From Opitutaceae bacterium (lineage in GTDB: Bacteria > Verrucomicrobiota > Verrucomicrobiia > Opitutales > Opitutaceae): DNA of 52,740 bases. The notes under the pieces were generated by a model. It saw nothing but the letters and a program-made list of their open reading frames with translations. It made no database searches and was not told where the DNA came from. The DNA is taken from NCBI GenBank assembly GCA_024711005.1, contig JANJTQ010000296.1, positions 1 to 52,740 of the forward strand, written 5' to 3'. Position 1 is the stretch's first letter. Every line of letters begins with the position of its first letter. Both the position numbers and the translations under genes were made by a program. Positions 31,159 through 40,724 of the stretch are shown piece by piece.

Positions 31159-33015
31159 ATGTCGAAAGGCTTCGCATCCAATTACCGTATCGTCCTTCTC
31201 GGAGCAGGCATCCTCGCCAGCTTCGGTTGCATCGGCTTGCGGTTGCTGGATCTTCACGTCTTCGAGCGCGATCGTCTGATCAGCTACGTGGACCGGGCGC
31301 GCCGTCAGATCACCGTTCAGACGGCGAAACGCGGCGACATCCTGGACGCCCGGGGCGATCGCCTCGCCACCTCCCGTTCGTTGATCGTGCTCGGCGTCGA
31401 TCCACAGTCACTCGTCAAAGCCGACGAAGCCAAGTGGCCCGAGCTCGCCCGATTGATTGGGATGCCGCTCAATGAGCTCACCCGCATTTTCACCACCAAG
31501 ACCCGACCGCTTCCCGAGCGCGCCACTGTTTCCGAAACGGAAGCCGTCGACGCGGCCGACGCAGCAGAGCCCGGTCCGTCCGGCGAGCGACTGATCCGCT
31601 GGGCCAAACTCAGCGAGACCGTGGAGGAATCCACCTACGAACAGATCAATAAACTCGGCATCAAGGGGGTCTACGGCAACCGCACCTACACGCGCGCCTA
31701 TCCGCACAATCAGCTCGCCGCCCACCTGATCGGCTTCGTTAACAAGGCCGGCGAACCCGCCGCCGGTATCGAGGCTTTCGCCGATTTTTATCTGCGCGGC
31801 CAGGATGGCTGGCGCGAGTCAGAGAAAGACGGTCTGCGCCGCGAACTCGCCCAATTCCGCAACCGTGAGGTCAACGCGACCGCCGGATACAGCGTGCGCC
31901 TTTCCATCGACGCGGCGATCCAGCACATCGTCGAGCAGGAGATCGAGGAGATCGTCAAGAACTTCAACCCCGCCAAAGTCTCCGTCATCGTGAGCGATCC
32001 GCACAGCGGATTCATTCTGGCGCTGGGCAACTATCCGACTTTCAACCTCAACGAATACAACGAACTCTCGAAGGAAGAGATGGGGATGATGCGCAACGTC
32101 GCCATCACCGACGTTCTCGATCCGGGCTCCACCTTCAAAATCGTCGCCGCCTCCGCCGCCCTCAACGAAGAGCTGGTCACCCCTGCAACGCGTTTCGATT
32201 GCTCGATCGATTCGATCGAATATCGAGGCAAGCCGCGCCGCTTCATGCGCGACGACCACGCCTTCGATCATCCGCTGACCGTCTCGGAAATCATCAGTCA
32301 TTCCAGCAACGTCGGCGCGGCCCGGTTGGGCATGCTCATCGGCGAGGGGAAACTCTACGATTACGCCCGCGCATTCGGCTTCGGTGAGAAGAGCGGTTTT
32401 CCGTTCGGCGGCGAAGTCTCCGGCTTCCTGAACCCGGTGGACAAGTGGAGCGGTGTCGACATCACGCGCATCCCCGCCGGCTACAGCATTTCGGCCACGC
32501 CGATGCAGATCCACTACGCCATGGCGACCATCGCCAGCGGCGGGATGCTCATGCGTCCGCAGATCATCCGTCAGGTCACGGACAGCTCCGGCGAAGTCGT
32601 TTATGATTTCACCGGCACGATCCGTCGCCAGGTGCTCTCGCCCAAGGTCGCCGGGCAGATGGCCCGCATGCTTGAGAAGGTCGTGTCCAGCGAGGGTACC
32701 GCGGGCAAGATCGCCATTCCCCATTTCCAACTCGCGGGCAAAACCGGCACCGCCCAGAAGCTCATCAACGGACGCTACTCCGAGCGCAATCACGTCGGTT
32801 CCTTCGTCGGCTTCTTTCCCGCCAGCCGTCCCCGCGTCGTCGTGACCGTGATTGTCGACGATGCCAAAGTTCCCAACGGACGCATCGCCTACGGTTCCAC
32901 CGTTGCGGCGCCGAGCTTTAAGAAGATTGCGGAGCAGCTTATCCAATACCTCGACATCAAACCGGTCATCGAACCGGGTCGCAATCTGCTGGTCATGGAA
33001 GGAGGCCGTCGATGA
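31159..33015 (+). CDS. ftsI: Septal peptidoglycan transpeptidase FtsI (PBP3)
   Basis: The 618-residue class B penicillin-binding protein has an N-terminal membrane helix (about 10-30), a PBP dimerisation/pedestal domain (about 50-240) starting Lys-Arg-Gly-Asp-Ile, and a transpeptidase domain. The active-site motifs are Ser324-Thr-Phe-Lys, Ser-Ser-Asn, and Lys528-Thr-Gly. It crosslinks peptidoglycan at the septum with FtsW. The sequence overlaps murE by ATGA. No PASTA domain is present at the C-terminus. Confidence 0.95.
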   Translation: MSKGFASNYRIVLLGAGILASFGCIGLRLLDLHVFERDRLISYVDRARRQITVQTAKRGDILDARGDRLATSRSLIVLGVDPQSLVKADEAKWPELARLIGMPLNELTRIFTTKTRPLPERATVSETEAVDAADAAEPGPSGERLIRWAKLSETVEESTYEQINKLGIKGVYGNRTYTRAYPHNQLAAHLIGFVNKAGEPAAGIEAFADFYLRGQDGWRESEKDGLRRELAQFRNREVNATAGYSVRLSIDAAIQHIVEQEIEEIVKNFNPAKVSVIVSDPHSGFILALGNYPTFNLNEYNELSKEEMGMMRNVAITDVLDPGSTFKIVAASAALNEELVTPATRFDCSIDSIEYRGKPRRFMRDDHAFDHPLTVSEIISHSSNVGAARLGMLIGEGKLYDYARAFGFGEKSGFPFGGEVSGFLNPVDKWSGVDITRIPAGYSISATPMQIHYAMATIASGGMLMRPQIIRQVTDSSGEVVYDFTGTIRRQVLSPKVAGQMARMLEKVVSSEGTAGKIAIPHFQLAGKTGTAQKLINGRYSERNHVGSFVGFFPASRPRVVVTVIVDDAKVPNGRIAYGSTVAAPSFKKIAEQLIQYLDIKPVIEPGRNLLVMEGGRR

Positions 33016-34619
33016 TCGGCTATCTCACGCAGAACCACGCTCTCATTCACGCATTTCAGCAACCACGCGCCGCGGCGTCCGTCCGTCGCTCCGCCGATCC
33101 CGTCAGCAACCGCGTCTTTAAAATGGCACCCAAACTCTCCGATTATCTCAGTGAGAACGAGGCGATCGCCGTCAAAGGCACGCTCGACCGTCCGATCTCC
33201 GGGCTCGTGATGGACAGTCGTCGTGTCGTGCCCGGCACATTGTTCTTCGCGCTTCCCGGTCTGCGCGCCGACGGCGCCACGTTTATCGACGAGGCGATCA
33301 ACCGCGGCGCGGTCGCGGTGGTCACCCAAAAGATCCCCACGCCCGCACCCGCCAAGGTCACCTTCATCCAGGTCGCCGACGCGCGCGCCACGCTCGCGAA
33401 AGTCTCCCGGCGTTTCTACAAAGCCCCCGACCGCGACCTCCAGGTGATCGGTGTCACCGGCACCAATGGGAAAACCACGGTCACCCACCTGATCAAGCAC
33501 CTGTTGAGCGACGGGCAGCGCGTCGGTCTGATCGGCACGATCAACTACGACCTCGGCGCCCGCACCGTGCCGTCCTACAAGACCACCCCCGAGTCGCTGG
33601 ACATCTTCGGCATGCTCGCGCAGATGCGCGACGCCGGTTGCAAACAGGCCGTCATGGAAGTCAGTTCCCACGGCATCGATCAGCAGCGTGTGCTCGGGCT
33701 GGAATTCGGCGCCGCCGTATTCACCAATCTCACGCGCGATCACCTCGATTACCACCAATCGATGGAGTCCTACTTCGAGGTGAAGACCCGCCTCTTCACC
33801 GGCCACACCGGTGCCGAGCCGAAGGTGTCCATCATCAACGTGGATGATCCGCTCGGTGCACAACTTGTGGATAAGATCCACGCCGCCGTGCCCGACGCCC
33901 GCGTCGTCAGCTATGGCGAGAGGGGCACCGCCCAGGTTCGCGCCGAAAACGTGGTTCTTGGTTTCAAGAACACCACGTTCAAACTCGTCTGGCCCGAAGG
34001 CGAGATGCAGGTCGAATCACCGCTCATCGGTCGCTACAACGTGAGCAATCTTCTCGCCGCGATCGCGACGGCATGGGGCGTGGGCCGTGATCCGCGCGCG
34101 ATCATCGGTCGCATGCGCGACTTCGCCGGCGTGCCCGGTCGCATGGAGCGCATCGAGGAAGGCCAGGCGTTCAACGTCCTTGTCGACTACGCCCACACCG
34201 ACGATGCGTTGAGCAACGCGCTCGGCATGCTCCGCGCGATCACCCCCGGCCGCCTGCTCGTCGTTTTTGGCTGCGGCGGAAACCGCGACCGCGCCAAGCG
34301 TCCGATGATGGTCAAGGCCGTGCAGGACTACGCCGACTTCGCCTTCGCCACCGCCGACAATCCGCGCAACGAGCCGCTCACGCAGATTTTCAGCGACATG
34401 CAGGCCGGCGTGACCGCGCCGCTCAAAATCACCTGGATCGAGGATCGCCGTCGCGCGATCAGCCTCGCGCTCGACATCGCCAAACCCGGCGACTGTCTGC
34501 TCATCGCCGGCAAGGGCCACGAGACGTATCAGGAATTTGCGGACACCGTCAGCCCGTTCGACGACCGTCAGGTCGTGCGGGAACTGATCGAGATCAAACA
34601 AATCAACCAACACGCGTGA
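33012..34619 (+). CDS. murE: UDP-MurNAc-tripeptide synthetase MurE (meso-diaminopimelate-adding)
   Basis: The 535-residue Mur ligase has Gly-Thr-Asn-Gly-Lys-Thr-Thr from residue 150, Ser-Ser-His-Gly in the central domain, and Asp449-Asn-Pro-Arg452, the motif that selects meso-diaminopimelate. It adds the third residue of the stem peptide. GGAGG before the ATG at 33012 and the ATGA overlap with ftsI support that start; however, family similarity begins near Met38 (ATG at 33123), so the shorter start is a real alternative. Confidence 0.95.
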   Translation: MIGYLTQNHALIHAFQQPRAAASVRRSADPVSNRVFKMAPKLSDYLSENEAIAVKGTLDRPISGLVMDSRRVVPGTLFFALPGLRADGATFIDEAINRGAVAVVTQKIPTPAPAKVTFIQVADARATLAKVSRRFYKAPDRDLQVIGVTGTNGKTTVTHLIKHLLSDGQRVGLIGTINYDLGARTVPSYKTTPESLDIFGMLAQMRDAGCKQAVMEVSSHGIDQQRVLGLEFGAAVFTNLTRDHLDYHQSMESYFEVKTRLFTGHTGAEPKVSIINVDDPLGAQLVDKIHAAVPDARVVSYGERGTAQVRAENVVLGFKNTTFKLVWPEGEMQVESPLIGRYNVSNLLAAIATAWGVGRDPRAIIGRMRDFAGVPGRMERIEEGQAFNVLVDYAHTDDALSNALGMLRAITPGRLLVVFGCGGNRDRAKRPMMVKAVQDYADFAFATADNPRNEPLTQIFSDMQAGVTAPLKITWIEDRRRAISLALDIAKPGDCLLIAGKGHETYQEFADTVSPFDDRQVVRELIEIKQINQHA

Positions 34620-34625
34620 TCCGCC

Positions 34626-36008
34626 GTGCCGCTTTTCCCGCCAGAAAACCTCGCCGCTTGGACCTCCGGTAAATGGACGTCGAATCCCGTGTCGCCGCTC
34701 ACCGGCTTCACCACGGACACGCGTCAGCTGCGCAAGGGGCAGGTCTTTGTCGCGCTTCGTACCGACAAGCGTGACGGGCATGATTTTCTGGCCACTGCGC
34801 TGTCCGCCGGCGCGAGCGCGGCGCTTGTTGCCCGGGCCGATCCCGCGGTCGCGTTGCCGCAGCTCGTCGTGGCCGATCCACTTGTCGCTTTCCAGACGAT
34901 CGCCCGTGAACACCGCCGCGGTTTCCGCAGGCCGGTGATCGGCATCTCCGGCAGCGCGGGCAAGACTTCGACCAAAAACCTGCTTGCGCTCCTGCTTGGC
35001 GGCGAGGAGGGCGGGGTGCTGGCGACCGAGGGGAATCTCAACAACCACCTCGGCGTTCCGCTCACGCTTACGCGCCTCGACCCGGCGAAACACCACTTTG
35101 CGGTGATCGAAGCCGGCATCAGTGCCCCCGGCGAAATGGAGACGCTTGCCGGCATGATCGAGCCCGACTTCGCGATCATCACGCTGGTCGCCCCCGCGCA
35201 TTTGCAGGAACTGGGCGGCATCGAAGGCGTCGCCCGCGCCAAGGCCGTGTTGCCCGCGTCCGTGCACACCGGCGGGACCGCGTTGTTTCCCCAGTCATGC
35301 ATGGCGTTCGAAGCCTTCCGGAAGTTGAAGGTCAGCACCTGGCGGCTTGGCCGCGCCGACCTGCCGCCGGCCAATACATTCTTCACCCTCCTTCAATGCG
35401 CTGATGAGACCCTCATCGCGATGCGGGATTCGGTTTCCGGAAAGGCCCTCAATTTTGCGCTGAATCGTGTTTCCGACGGAATGGCGCAAAACGCCGCGCT
35501 CGCGATTCGCGCCGCGCTCCTTCTTGGCATGCGCGCCGAAACGATCCGCGAACGCCTGGCACATTGGCGGCCCGCCGCGTTGCGCGGAGAGCTTCGCAAG
35601 GAGGACGGACGCCTCTTTTATATCGATTGCTACAACGCGAATCCCGTCGCGATGGGAGACGCGCTCGACGCGTTCTATGCGGTCGCTCCGGACAACGAAC
35701 CGCGTCTGTTGGTGATCGGCTGCATGGGTGAACTCGGCACCGAATCGGCGATGTACCATCGCGCGCTCGGTCGTTCAATCCACCTGCGTCTTCAGGACCA
35801 CCTTGTGGTCATCGGCGACGATGCCGAGTCCGTACGCCAAGGTGTTATTGAAAACGGGGTCCCCCGCCTGCAAGTGGAGGTCGTCGACTCACTCGACCCG
35901 GTGCGGGCCCGGCTGGCGAAATTCAAGGGCGCGGTGTTCATTAAGGGCAGCCGTCGCTATCAACTCGAAACACTTTTGACCGGCGAAACTGCGCCGGCGG
36001 CGCATTGA
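34626..36008 (+). CDS. murF: UDP-MurNAc-pentapeptide synthetase MurF
   Basis: The 460-residue Mur ligase begins with a GTG six bases after murE. Its N-terminal domain has Asp-Thr-Arg and Gly-Gln-Val-Phe-Val-Ala-Leu; the ATP site is Gly-Ser-Ala-Gly-Lys-Thr-Ser-Thr-Lys, and Asn-Leu-Asn-Asn-His-Leu-Gly-Val-Pro follows. Tyr-Asn-Ala-Asn-Pro occurs in the C-terminal half. It adds D-Ala-D-Ala, made by the Ddl encoded at 44172, to complete the cytoplasmic pentapeptide. Confidence 0.95.
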   Translation: MPLFPPENLAAWTSGKWTSNPVSPLTGFTTDTRQLRKGQVFVALRTDKRDGHDFLATALSAGASAALVARADPAVALPQLVVADPLVAFQTIAREHRRGFRRPVIGISGSAGKTSTKNLLALLLGGEEGGVLATEGNLNNHLGVPLTLTRLDPAKHHFAVIEAGISAPGEMETLAGMIEPDFAIITLVAPAHLQELGGIEGVARAKAVLPASVHTGGTALFPQSCMAFEAFRKLKVSTWRLGRADLPPANTFFTLLQCADETLIAMRDSVSGKALNFALNRVSDGMAQNAALAIRAALLLGMRAETIRERLAHWRPAALRGELRKEDGRLFYIDCYNANPVAMGDALDAFYAVAPDNEPRLLVIGCMGELGTESAMYHRALGRSIHLRLQDHLVVIGDDAESVRQGVIENGVPRLQVEVVDSLDPVRARLAKFKGAVFIKGSRRYQLETLLTGETAPAAH

Positions 36009-36086
36009 GACGATGACCTTCGCGCAACAACATTCATATCCCAGAGGGGCGTATTACGGCGACCGTTGCTCCACTTCAATCCGGTC

Positions 36087-37199
36087 ATGCTGAGTTACCT
36101 TTCCAATTACGAAGAATTCTGGGGGCCGCTGCGCGTGTTGCGGTTCATCACCCTGCGCACCCTTTTCGCCGCCGGCACGGCCGCCTTGATCGGGTTTGTC
36201 ATCGGCCCGTGGCTGATCACCCGTCTGCGCGCGCTTAAGTTCGGCCAGCATTATGACGATGATCGCACGGGCGACCTCGCTCATAAGTTCGACAAGAAAA
36301 ACACTCCGACGATGGGTGGTCTGCTCATTTTTCTATCGGTGTTTTTCAGCACCGTGCTGTGGGCCCAGCCGAACATCTGGATTATCGTGGCGCTCTTCGT
36401 TTACACGGCGTTGACCGCGGTGGGGCTTCGTGACGACTACCTGAAGGTGGTGAAGAAGAACCGCGACGGCATCTCGTCGCGCGAAAAGATGTTTTGGCAG
36501 ACGCTGATCACCATTCTGGCGCTCGCCGCGCTCGTCTGGCACCCGATGAGTTCGGAGAAAATTCGCGAGCTTTGGGTGCCATTCCTCAAATATCCGGTGC
36601 TTACCGCCATGCCGGTCGCGGCGCTCTTCGTGCTCGTGTTTTTCTGGGTGGTTGGCTTCAGCAACGCCATCAACCTTACCGACGGGCTCGATGGACTCGC
36701 CATCGGCTGCACCATCACGGTCGCCTTGGTTTACGGCATCATGGCCTACGCCGCCGGCAACGTGAAGATCGCCGAATACCTGTTGATCAGTCACGTCCCC
36801 GGGACGGGCGAACTCACGATTATCTGCGGCGCGCTGGTGGGGGCGGGCATGGCATTTCTTTGGTACAATAGTTATCCGGCTGAACTCTTCATGGGTGACA
36901 CCGGGTCGCTCGCCTTGGGCGGTCTGATCGGCATGGTCGCCTTCATGGTGCAGCAGCCGCTCACGCTGATCATCGTTGGAGGGGTATTCGTCGTCGAGGC
37001 GCTCTCCGTCATCATCCAAGTCGGGTTTTTCAAATACACGCGGCGCCGGTATGGCGAAGGCCGCCGGTTCTTCCGGATGGCTCCGATCCACCATCATTTC
37101 CAAAAAGCCGGCTGGCCCGAGACAAAGGTCGTTCTTCGTTTTTGGATCATCTCGCTCATGTGCGCTCTCGCCGGACTCGGTACGCTGAAACTCCGCTGA
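36087..37199 (+). CDS. mraY: Phospho-MurNAc-pentapeptide translocase MraY
   Basis: The 370-residue membrane protein has about ten helices. Signature blocks are Lys-Lys-Asn-Thr-Pro-Thr-Met-Gly-Gly, Arg-Asp-Asp-Tyr-Leu-Lys, Asn-Leu-Thr-Asp-Gly-Leu-Asp-Gly-Leu-Ala, Phe-Met-Gly-Asp-Thr-Gly-Ser-Leu-Ala-Leu-Gly-Gly, and Ala-Pro-Ile-His-His-His-Phe. It transfers phospho-MurNAc-pentapeptide to undecaprenyl phosphate to form lipid I. The ATG at 36087 matches the normal family start; an earlier in-frame start adds seven residues. The 78 bases between murF and this gene hold no obvious signal. Confidence 0.96.
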   Translation: MLSYLSNYEEFWGPLRVLRFITLRTLFAAGTAALIGFVIGPWLITRLRALKFGQHYDDDRTGDLAHKFDKKNTPTMGGLLIFLSVFFSTVLWAQPNIWIIVALFVYTALTAVGLRDDYLKVVKKNRDGISSREKMFWQTLITILALAALVWHPMSSEKIRELWVPFLKYPVLTAMPVAALFVLVFFWVVGFSNAINLTDGLDGLAIGCTITVALVYGIMAYAAGNVKIAEYLLISHVPGTGELTIICGALVGAGMAFLWYNSYPAELFMGDTGSLALGGLIGMVAFMVQQPLTLIIVGGVFVVEALSVIIQVGFFKYTRRRYGEGRRFFRMAPIHHHFQKAGWPETKVVLRFWIISLMCALAGLGTLKLR

Positions 37200-37234
37200 A
37201 CCCTTAATCCCACCTCACATTCGGAACTCCGCCA

Positions 37235-38527
37235 ATGGCCCTCGTCATCCCCGATTTCGTCAAGCCGCTGCTCGCGCATCCCGTCGCCATTTTCGGCGGG
37301 GGCGTGAGCGGGCGCGGGGTACGGATGCTGATCGGCAGTCTCGGAGGCCAGGGAGTCATCTTCGACCGTCAAGGCGTGGACGGGGCGATCACGGAGTTCC
37401 GCGGCGCGGCGGCGAGCACCCATCATCTCGTTGTCTATTCCCCGGGATTTCCGCCGACGCATCCCTGGATCGCCGAGGCGCGGGCCGCGGGCGCGGTGTG
37501 TTTGTCCGAACTGGATTTCGCCTCACTCTTCTGGCGCGGTTCGCTGATCGCCATCACCGGAACGAATGGGAAAACAACGCTCACCGAATTCCTCACCCAT
37601 GCGCTGCGTTCGATTGGTCGTGATGCGTGCGCGACGGGAAACATCGGCTTCTCGTTTTCCCGACTGGTTCTCGAACGCGACGGTGGCGCGCCGGATTCCA
37701 TTGCGGTGTGCGAAGTCAGTTCGTTCCAAGCGGAAACGCTAAGGTACTTCCGGGCCGATGCCGCGCTGTGGACGAATTTCGCGGAGGATCACCTCGAACG
37801 ACATGGTACGATGGAAGAGTATTTCCAGTCCAAGTGGCGGCTGTTCGAGCGCACGGTGGGCGGCCATGTCTTCGCCGGCGCGAGTGTGCAGCGCTATGCG
37901 GAGAAGTTTGGCCAGACGCTTCCCGCCGAGGCGCAAGTCGCCACCGAGGACCAGCCCGGCGACGTGCTGTTGCGCGGCACGGTTTTCGCGCACTATCCGC
38001 AGCAGGAGAACTTCATCCTGGCGGCCGCATGGTGGCGCAGCCACGGCCTGCGCGAGGCCGCGCTCTATGCCGCCGCGCAGTCCTTCAGTCTCGGCGAGCA
38101 TCGCCTTGCCCGGGTCGCGGTGAAGAATGGCGTTACCTGGTGGAACGATTCGAAGGCGACCAATTTTCACGCAGTCGAAGCGGCGGTGGCGGGTTTTGCC
38201 GCGCCGGTCATTCTGATCGCCGGAGGCAAGTCGAAGGGAGGGGACGCGGGCGCGTTTGTGTCCCGGCTCGTTCCGCATGTGAAACACGCCTTCCTGATCG
38301 GCGAGACACGCAACGTACTTGCCATGTTCGCGGGAGCGAGCGGCCTGTCGCACACGGTCTGCGTAAATTTAAGCGAGGCCGTGCGTCTGGCCGCCACGAT
38401 CGCCGTCGCCGGTGATAACATTCTGCTGAGTCCGGGGTTCTCCAGTTTTGATCAGTTTCAAAGCTACGAGGACCGCGGCCGGCAGTTCGTTGCGCTCGTG
38501 AATAGTGTGGGCGCAGCCGTTGTCTGA
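37235..38527 (+). CDS. murD: UDP-MurNAc-L-alanine:D-glutamate ligase MurD
   Basis: The 430-residue Mur ligase shows Phe-Gly-Gly-Gly-Val-Ser-Gly-Arg-Gly in the UDP-substrate domain, Ile-Thr-Gly-Thr-Asn-Gly-Lys-Thr-Thr in the ATP site, Glu-Val-Ser-Ser-Phe-Gln, and Trp-Trp-Asn-Asp-Ser-Lys-Ala-Thr-Asn in the C-terminal half. It adds D-glutamate to UDP-MurNAc-L-Ala. It lies 35 bases after mraY in the conserved dcw order. Confidence 0.95.
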   Translation: MALVIPDFVKPLLAHPVAIFGGGVSGRGVRMLIGSLGGQGVIFDRQGVDGAITEFRGAAASTHHLVVYSPGFPPTHPWIAEARAAGAVCLSELDFASLFWRGSLIAITGTNGKTTLTEFLTHALRSIGRDACATGNIGFSFSRLVLERDGGAPDSIAVCEVSSFQAETLRYFRADAALWTNFAEDHLERHGTMEEYFQSKWRLFERTVGGHVFAGASVQRYAEKFGQTLPAEAQVATEDQPGDVLLRGTVFAHYPQQENFILAAAWWRSHGLREAALYAAAQSFSLGEHRLARVAVKNGVTWWNDSKATNFHAVEAAVAGFAAPVILIAGGKSKGGDAGAFVSRLVPHVKHAFLIGETRNVLAMFAGASGLSHTVCVNLSEAVRLAATIAVAGDNILLSPGFSSFDQFQSYEDRGRQFVALVNSVGAAVV

Positions 38528-38568
38528 GCTTTATCTTTCCCTCAACTTTTCAAACAAACTCACCACCT

Positions 38569-39447
38569 ATGAAACTCGTCAAAATATTCGGCATTGTCAT
38601 GGCCTTCCATGGCGTCGCCTTCCTGTTTATTTTCGCCATTCCCGGCTGCCGCTCGACCTCCAAGAAACCCGCCCCGACCGCGACCGCGCCTGCGGCCGAC
38701 ACCGGATCTCCGCTGATCGCCACCGAAACCGGGGCGCCATCAATGTATCCAGAATCCTCCTCCGCCGTGCGCTTCAGCCCGACGCGTCCCGGCACGCCGG
38801 CCGCCGCCGAGGTGACCGCGCAGGCCGTGCCCGCTCCCGTTAGCTACACCGTCGTCAAGGGCGACAGCCTCTGGTCTATCGCCAGGAAGAACAACGTCAC
38901 CGTGAAGGAGATTGCCGCGGTCAACAAGATCCGCGTCGACGCCCCATTGAAACTCGGCCAACGCCTCGTCATCCCCGGCAAGGCACCCGCGCCTGTGGCT
39001 CCTTCGACTTCGATCACATCGGTTGCCCTCGGCACGCCCGCCGCGCCTAGCACCAAGACCATCATCCATATCGTGAAGTCAGGCGAAACCTTGGGAGGCA
39101 TCGCCAAAAAATATCAGGTGAAGATCGGCGAGATCGCCACGGCCAACAACATTGCCGACCCCACCAAGATCCGCGTCGGCCAATCGCTCAAGATCCCCGG
39201 CTGGCAGGTGCCCGCCTCGAAACCGGCCACGGCAACCGTCCGTCCGGCCCCGGCCGTTCCGACACCCGCGCCTGCGCCCGCGCTTGCAAAGCCCGCGCCG
39301 GCTCCGCTCGCACCGGTGTTTACCTCGCCGGTTGAGCCCGCGCCCGCCCCGATTTTCGAAAACGAGTCCCCCTTCGTCACCCCGCCCCCCGAGTCGGAGG
39401 CCCCGGTCATTTCCGTCGAGGAGTCCGGCGCCCCCAAGTTCGAATAA
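38569..39447 (+). CDS. Lipoprotein with two LysM domains
   Basis: The 292-residue protein has a signal peptide with a lipobox-like Ala-Ile-Pro-Gly-Cys, placing lipidated Cys27. Two LysM domains follow: about 91-137 (Tyr-Thr-Val-Val-Lys-Gly-Asp-Ser-Leu-Trp) and about 165-209 (His-Ile-Val-Lys-Ser-Gly-Glu-Thr-Leu). The C-terminal third is a low-complexity Pro/Ala tail. LysM binds N-acetylglucosamine-containing glycan, so this is an envelope protein that holds or senses peptidoglycan. There is no catalytic domain. Its place between murD and ftsW is unusual and suggests a division role, by inference. Confidence 0.88.
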   Translation: MKLVKIFGIVMAFHGVAFLFIFAIPGCRSTSKKPAPTATAPAADTGSPLIATETGAPSMYPESSSAVRFSPTRPGTPAAAEVTAQAVPAPVSYTVVKGDSLWSIARKNNVTVKEIAAVNKIRVDAPLKLGQRLVIPGKAPAPVAPSTSITSVALGTPAAPSTKTIIHIVKSGETLGGIAKKYQVKIGEIATANNIADPTKIRVGQSLKIPGWQVPASKPATATVRPAPAVPTPAPAPALAKPAPAPLAPVFTSPVEPAPAPIFENESPFVTPPPESEAPVISVEESGAPKFE

Positions 39448-39472
39448 ATCCTCCTGCGTGATCCGAAACCGT

Positions 39473-39504
39473 ACGCCGGCATCCGTAACCACGGGTGCCG
39501 GCGT
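39473..39504 (+). terminator. Strong hairpin between the LysM gene and ftsW
   Basis: ACGCCGGCATCCG (39473-39485) pairs with CGGGTGCCGGCGT (39492-39504) over 13 positions with one T-G pair and a six-base loop. No T-run follows, so it is not a classic intrinsic terminator. It could be an attenuator or a processing/stability hairpin that sets ftsW and downstream expression apart from the upstream half of the cluster. Confidence 0.6.
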
Positions 39505-39560
39505 GCGGGGTCTTGAGGCGCGTCTTCATCCCACATCGCACTTTTACGGAACCCGCCCTG

Positions 39561-40724
39561 ATGGTCCACGACGTCCCCGCGCCCGATTTCCATCGCGGTC
39601 GCTTCTCGTTTAACCCGGCCGCAGTCATCGTCGTCTGTGCCATCGGTCTGGTCTTTCTCGGGCTCACGATTCTTTTCAGTGCAACCGTCTCATTCAAGGG
39701 CGGCCCGTACTCCTACCTCAACAAGCAGCTGATTGGAGTGGCGATGGCCGGCGTGGCGGCATTCGCCGTCAGCCGTTTCGATCTCGAATACGCCCGCCGT
39801 CATGTGTGGCTCGTCGCCGGAATCACCGTGCTGGCGCTGGTCCTGGTGCTGATTCCCGGAGTCGGCGTCGAAGTGAAGGGCAGTCGTCGCTGGCTCGGAC
39901 TCGGTCCGCTGCGTTTTCAGGTGTCGGAGATCACCAAGATAGCGATGGTCTTCTGTCTGGCCCACTATCTGGCGATCAACCAGACGCGCATCGGCGAATT
40001 CAAGCGGGGTTATCTCATGCCGCTTGGGATCATCGGCGGCTTTGCCGGCCTGATCGTGCTGGAACCTGATTTCGGAACGGCCGCGTTGGTGATGGCGGTA
40101 GGCGTGATCCTGTTGTTTCTGGCCGGCGCGAAATGGCGCTACGTCCTGCCGACGGTCGCGGTGGTGGCGTCGGGTTTCGCCGTGATGGTGATCAACAATC
40201 CCAATCGATTGAAGCGCTTCCTCGCGTATTTGGATGTGGAGGGCAACAAGTCCGCCGGCACCTATCAGCTTTGGCAATCGTTGCTGGCTTTTGCGGTCGG
40301 CGGCACCGATGGCGTCGGCCTGGGGCAGGGGAGACAGCAGCTCAATTTTCTGCCCGAGGCGCACACGGATTTCATTTTTGCGGTGATCGGCGAGGAGCTC
40401 GGACTTCCCTTCACGCTCGGCGTGGTGGGGATCTTCACGATCATCTTCATCGCGGGTTTCGTGCACCTGCGGCGGGCGCCGAATCTGTTTCAATACCTGC
40501 TGGTGACCGGTACCGTCCTCATGATTTGCCTTCAGGCAATCATCAACCTCGGCGTCGTCACCGGTCGGTTGCCCACGAAGGGCATGTCGCTGCCGTTCAT
40601 CAGCGCCGGTCTCTCGAATCTCCTGCTCATGGGCATCTTGATCGGCATCATTCTCAACACGCAGCGCACGTGGTCGCGTACCGGCCTGAGTAGCGGACGC
40701 AGGTCAATGGAGGAGTTGTCGTGA
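39561..40724 (+). CDS. ftsW: Septal peptidoglycan glycosyltransferase FtsW (SEDS family)
   Basis: The 387-residue protein has about ten membrane helices. It has Gly-Ser-Arg-Arg-Trp-Leu-Gly-Leu-Gly, Phe-Gln-Val-Ser-Glu-Ile-Thr-Lys, Glu-Pro-Asp-Phe-Gly-Thr-Ala (the catalytic Asp region of SEDS proteins), Gly-Leu-Gly-Gln-Gly-Arg-Gln, Glu-Ala-His-Thr-Asp-Phe-Ile-Phe, and Leu-Pro-Phe-Ile-Ser-Ala-Gly. It polymerises lipid II at the septum with FtsI. The ATG at 39561 is preferred; upstream residues come from the hairpin region. It overlaps murG as GTGA. Confidence 0.94.
   Translation: MVHDVPAPDFHRGRFSFNPAAVIVVCAIGLVFLGLTILFSATVSFKGGPYSYLNKQLIGVAMAGVAAFAVSRFDLEYARRHVWLVAGITVLALVLVLIPGVGVEVKGSRRWLGLGPLRFQVSEITKIAMVFCLAHYLAINQTRIGEFKRGYLMPLGIIGGFAGLIVLEPDFGTAALVMAVGVILLFLAGAKWRYVLPTVAVVASGFAVMVINNPNRLKRFLAYLDVEGNKSAGTYQLWQSLLAFAVGGTDGVGLGQGRQQLNFLPEAHTDFIFAVIGEELGLPFTLGVVGIFTIIFIAGFVHLRRAPNLFQYLLVTGTVLMICLQAIINLGVVTGRLPTKGMSLPFISAGLSNLLLMGILIGIILNTQRTWSRTGLSSGRRSMEELS

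Noticed and set aside
31819-32946. A 375-residue open frame on the minus strand opposite ftsI
   Set aside because: Shadow frame; the plus strand has all three penicillin-binding motifs in order.
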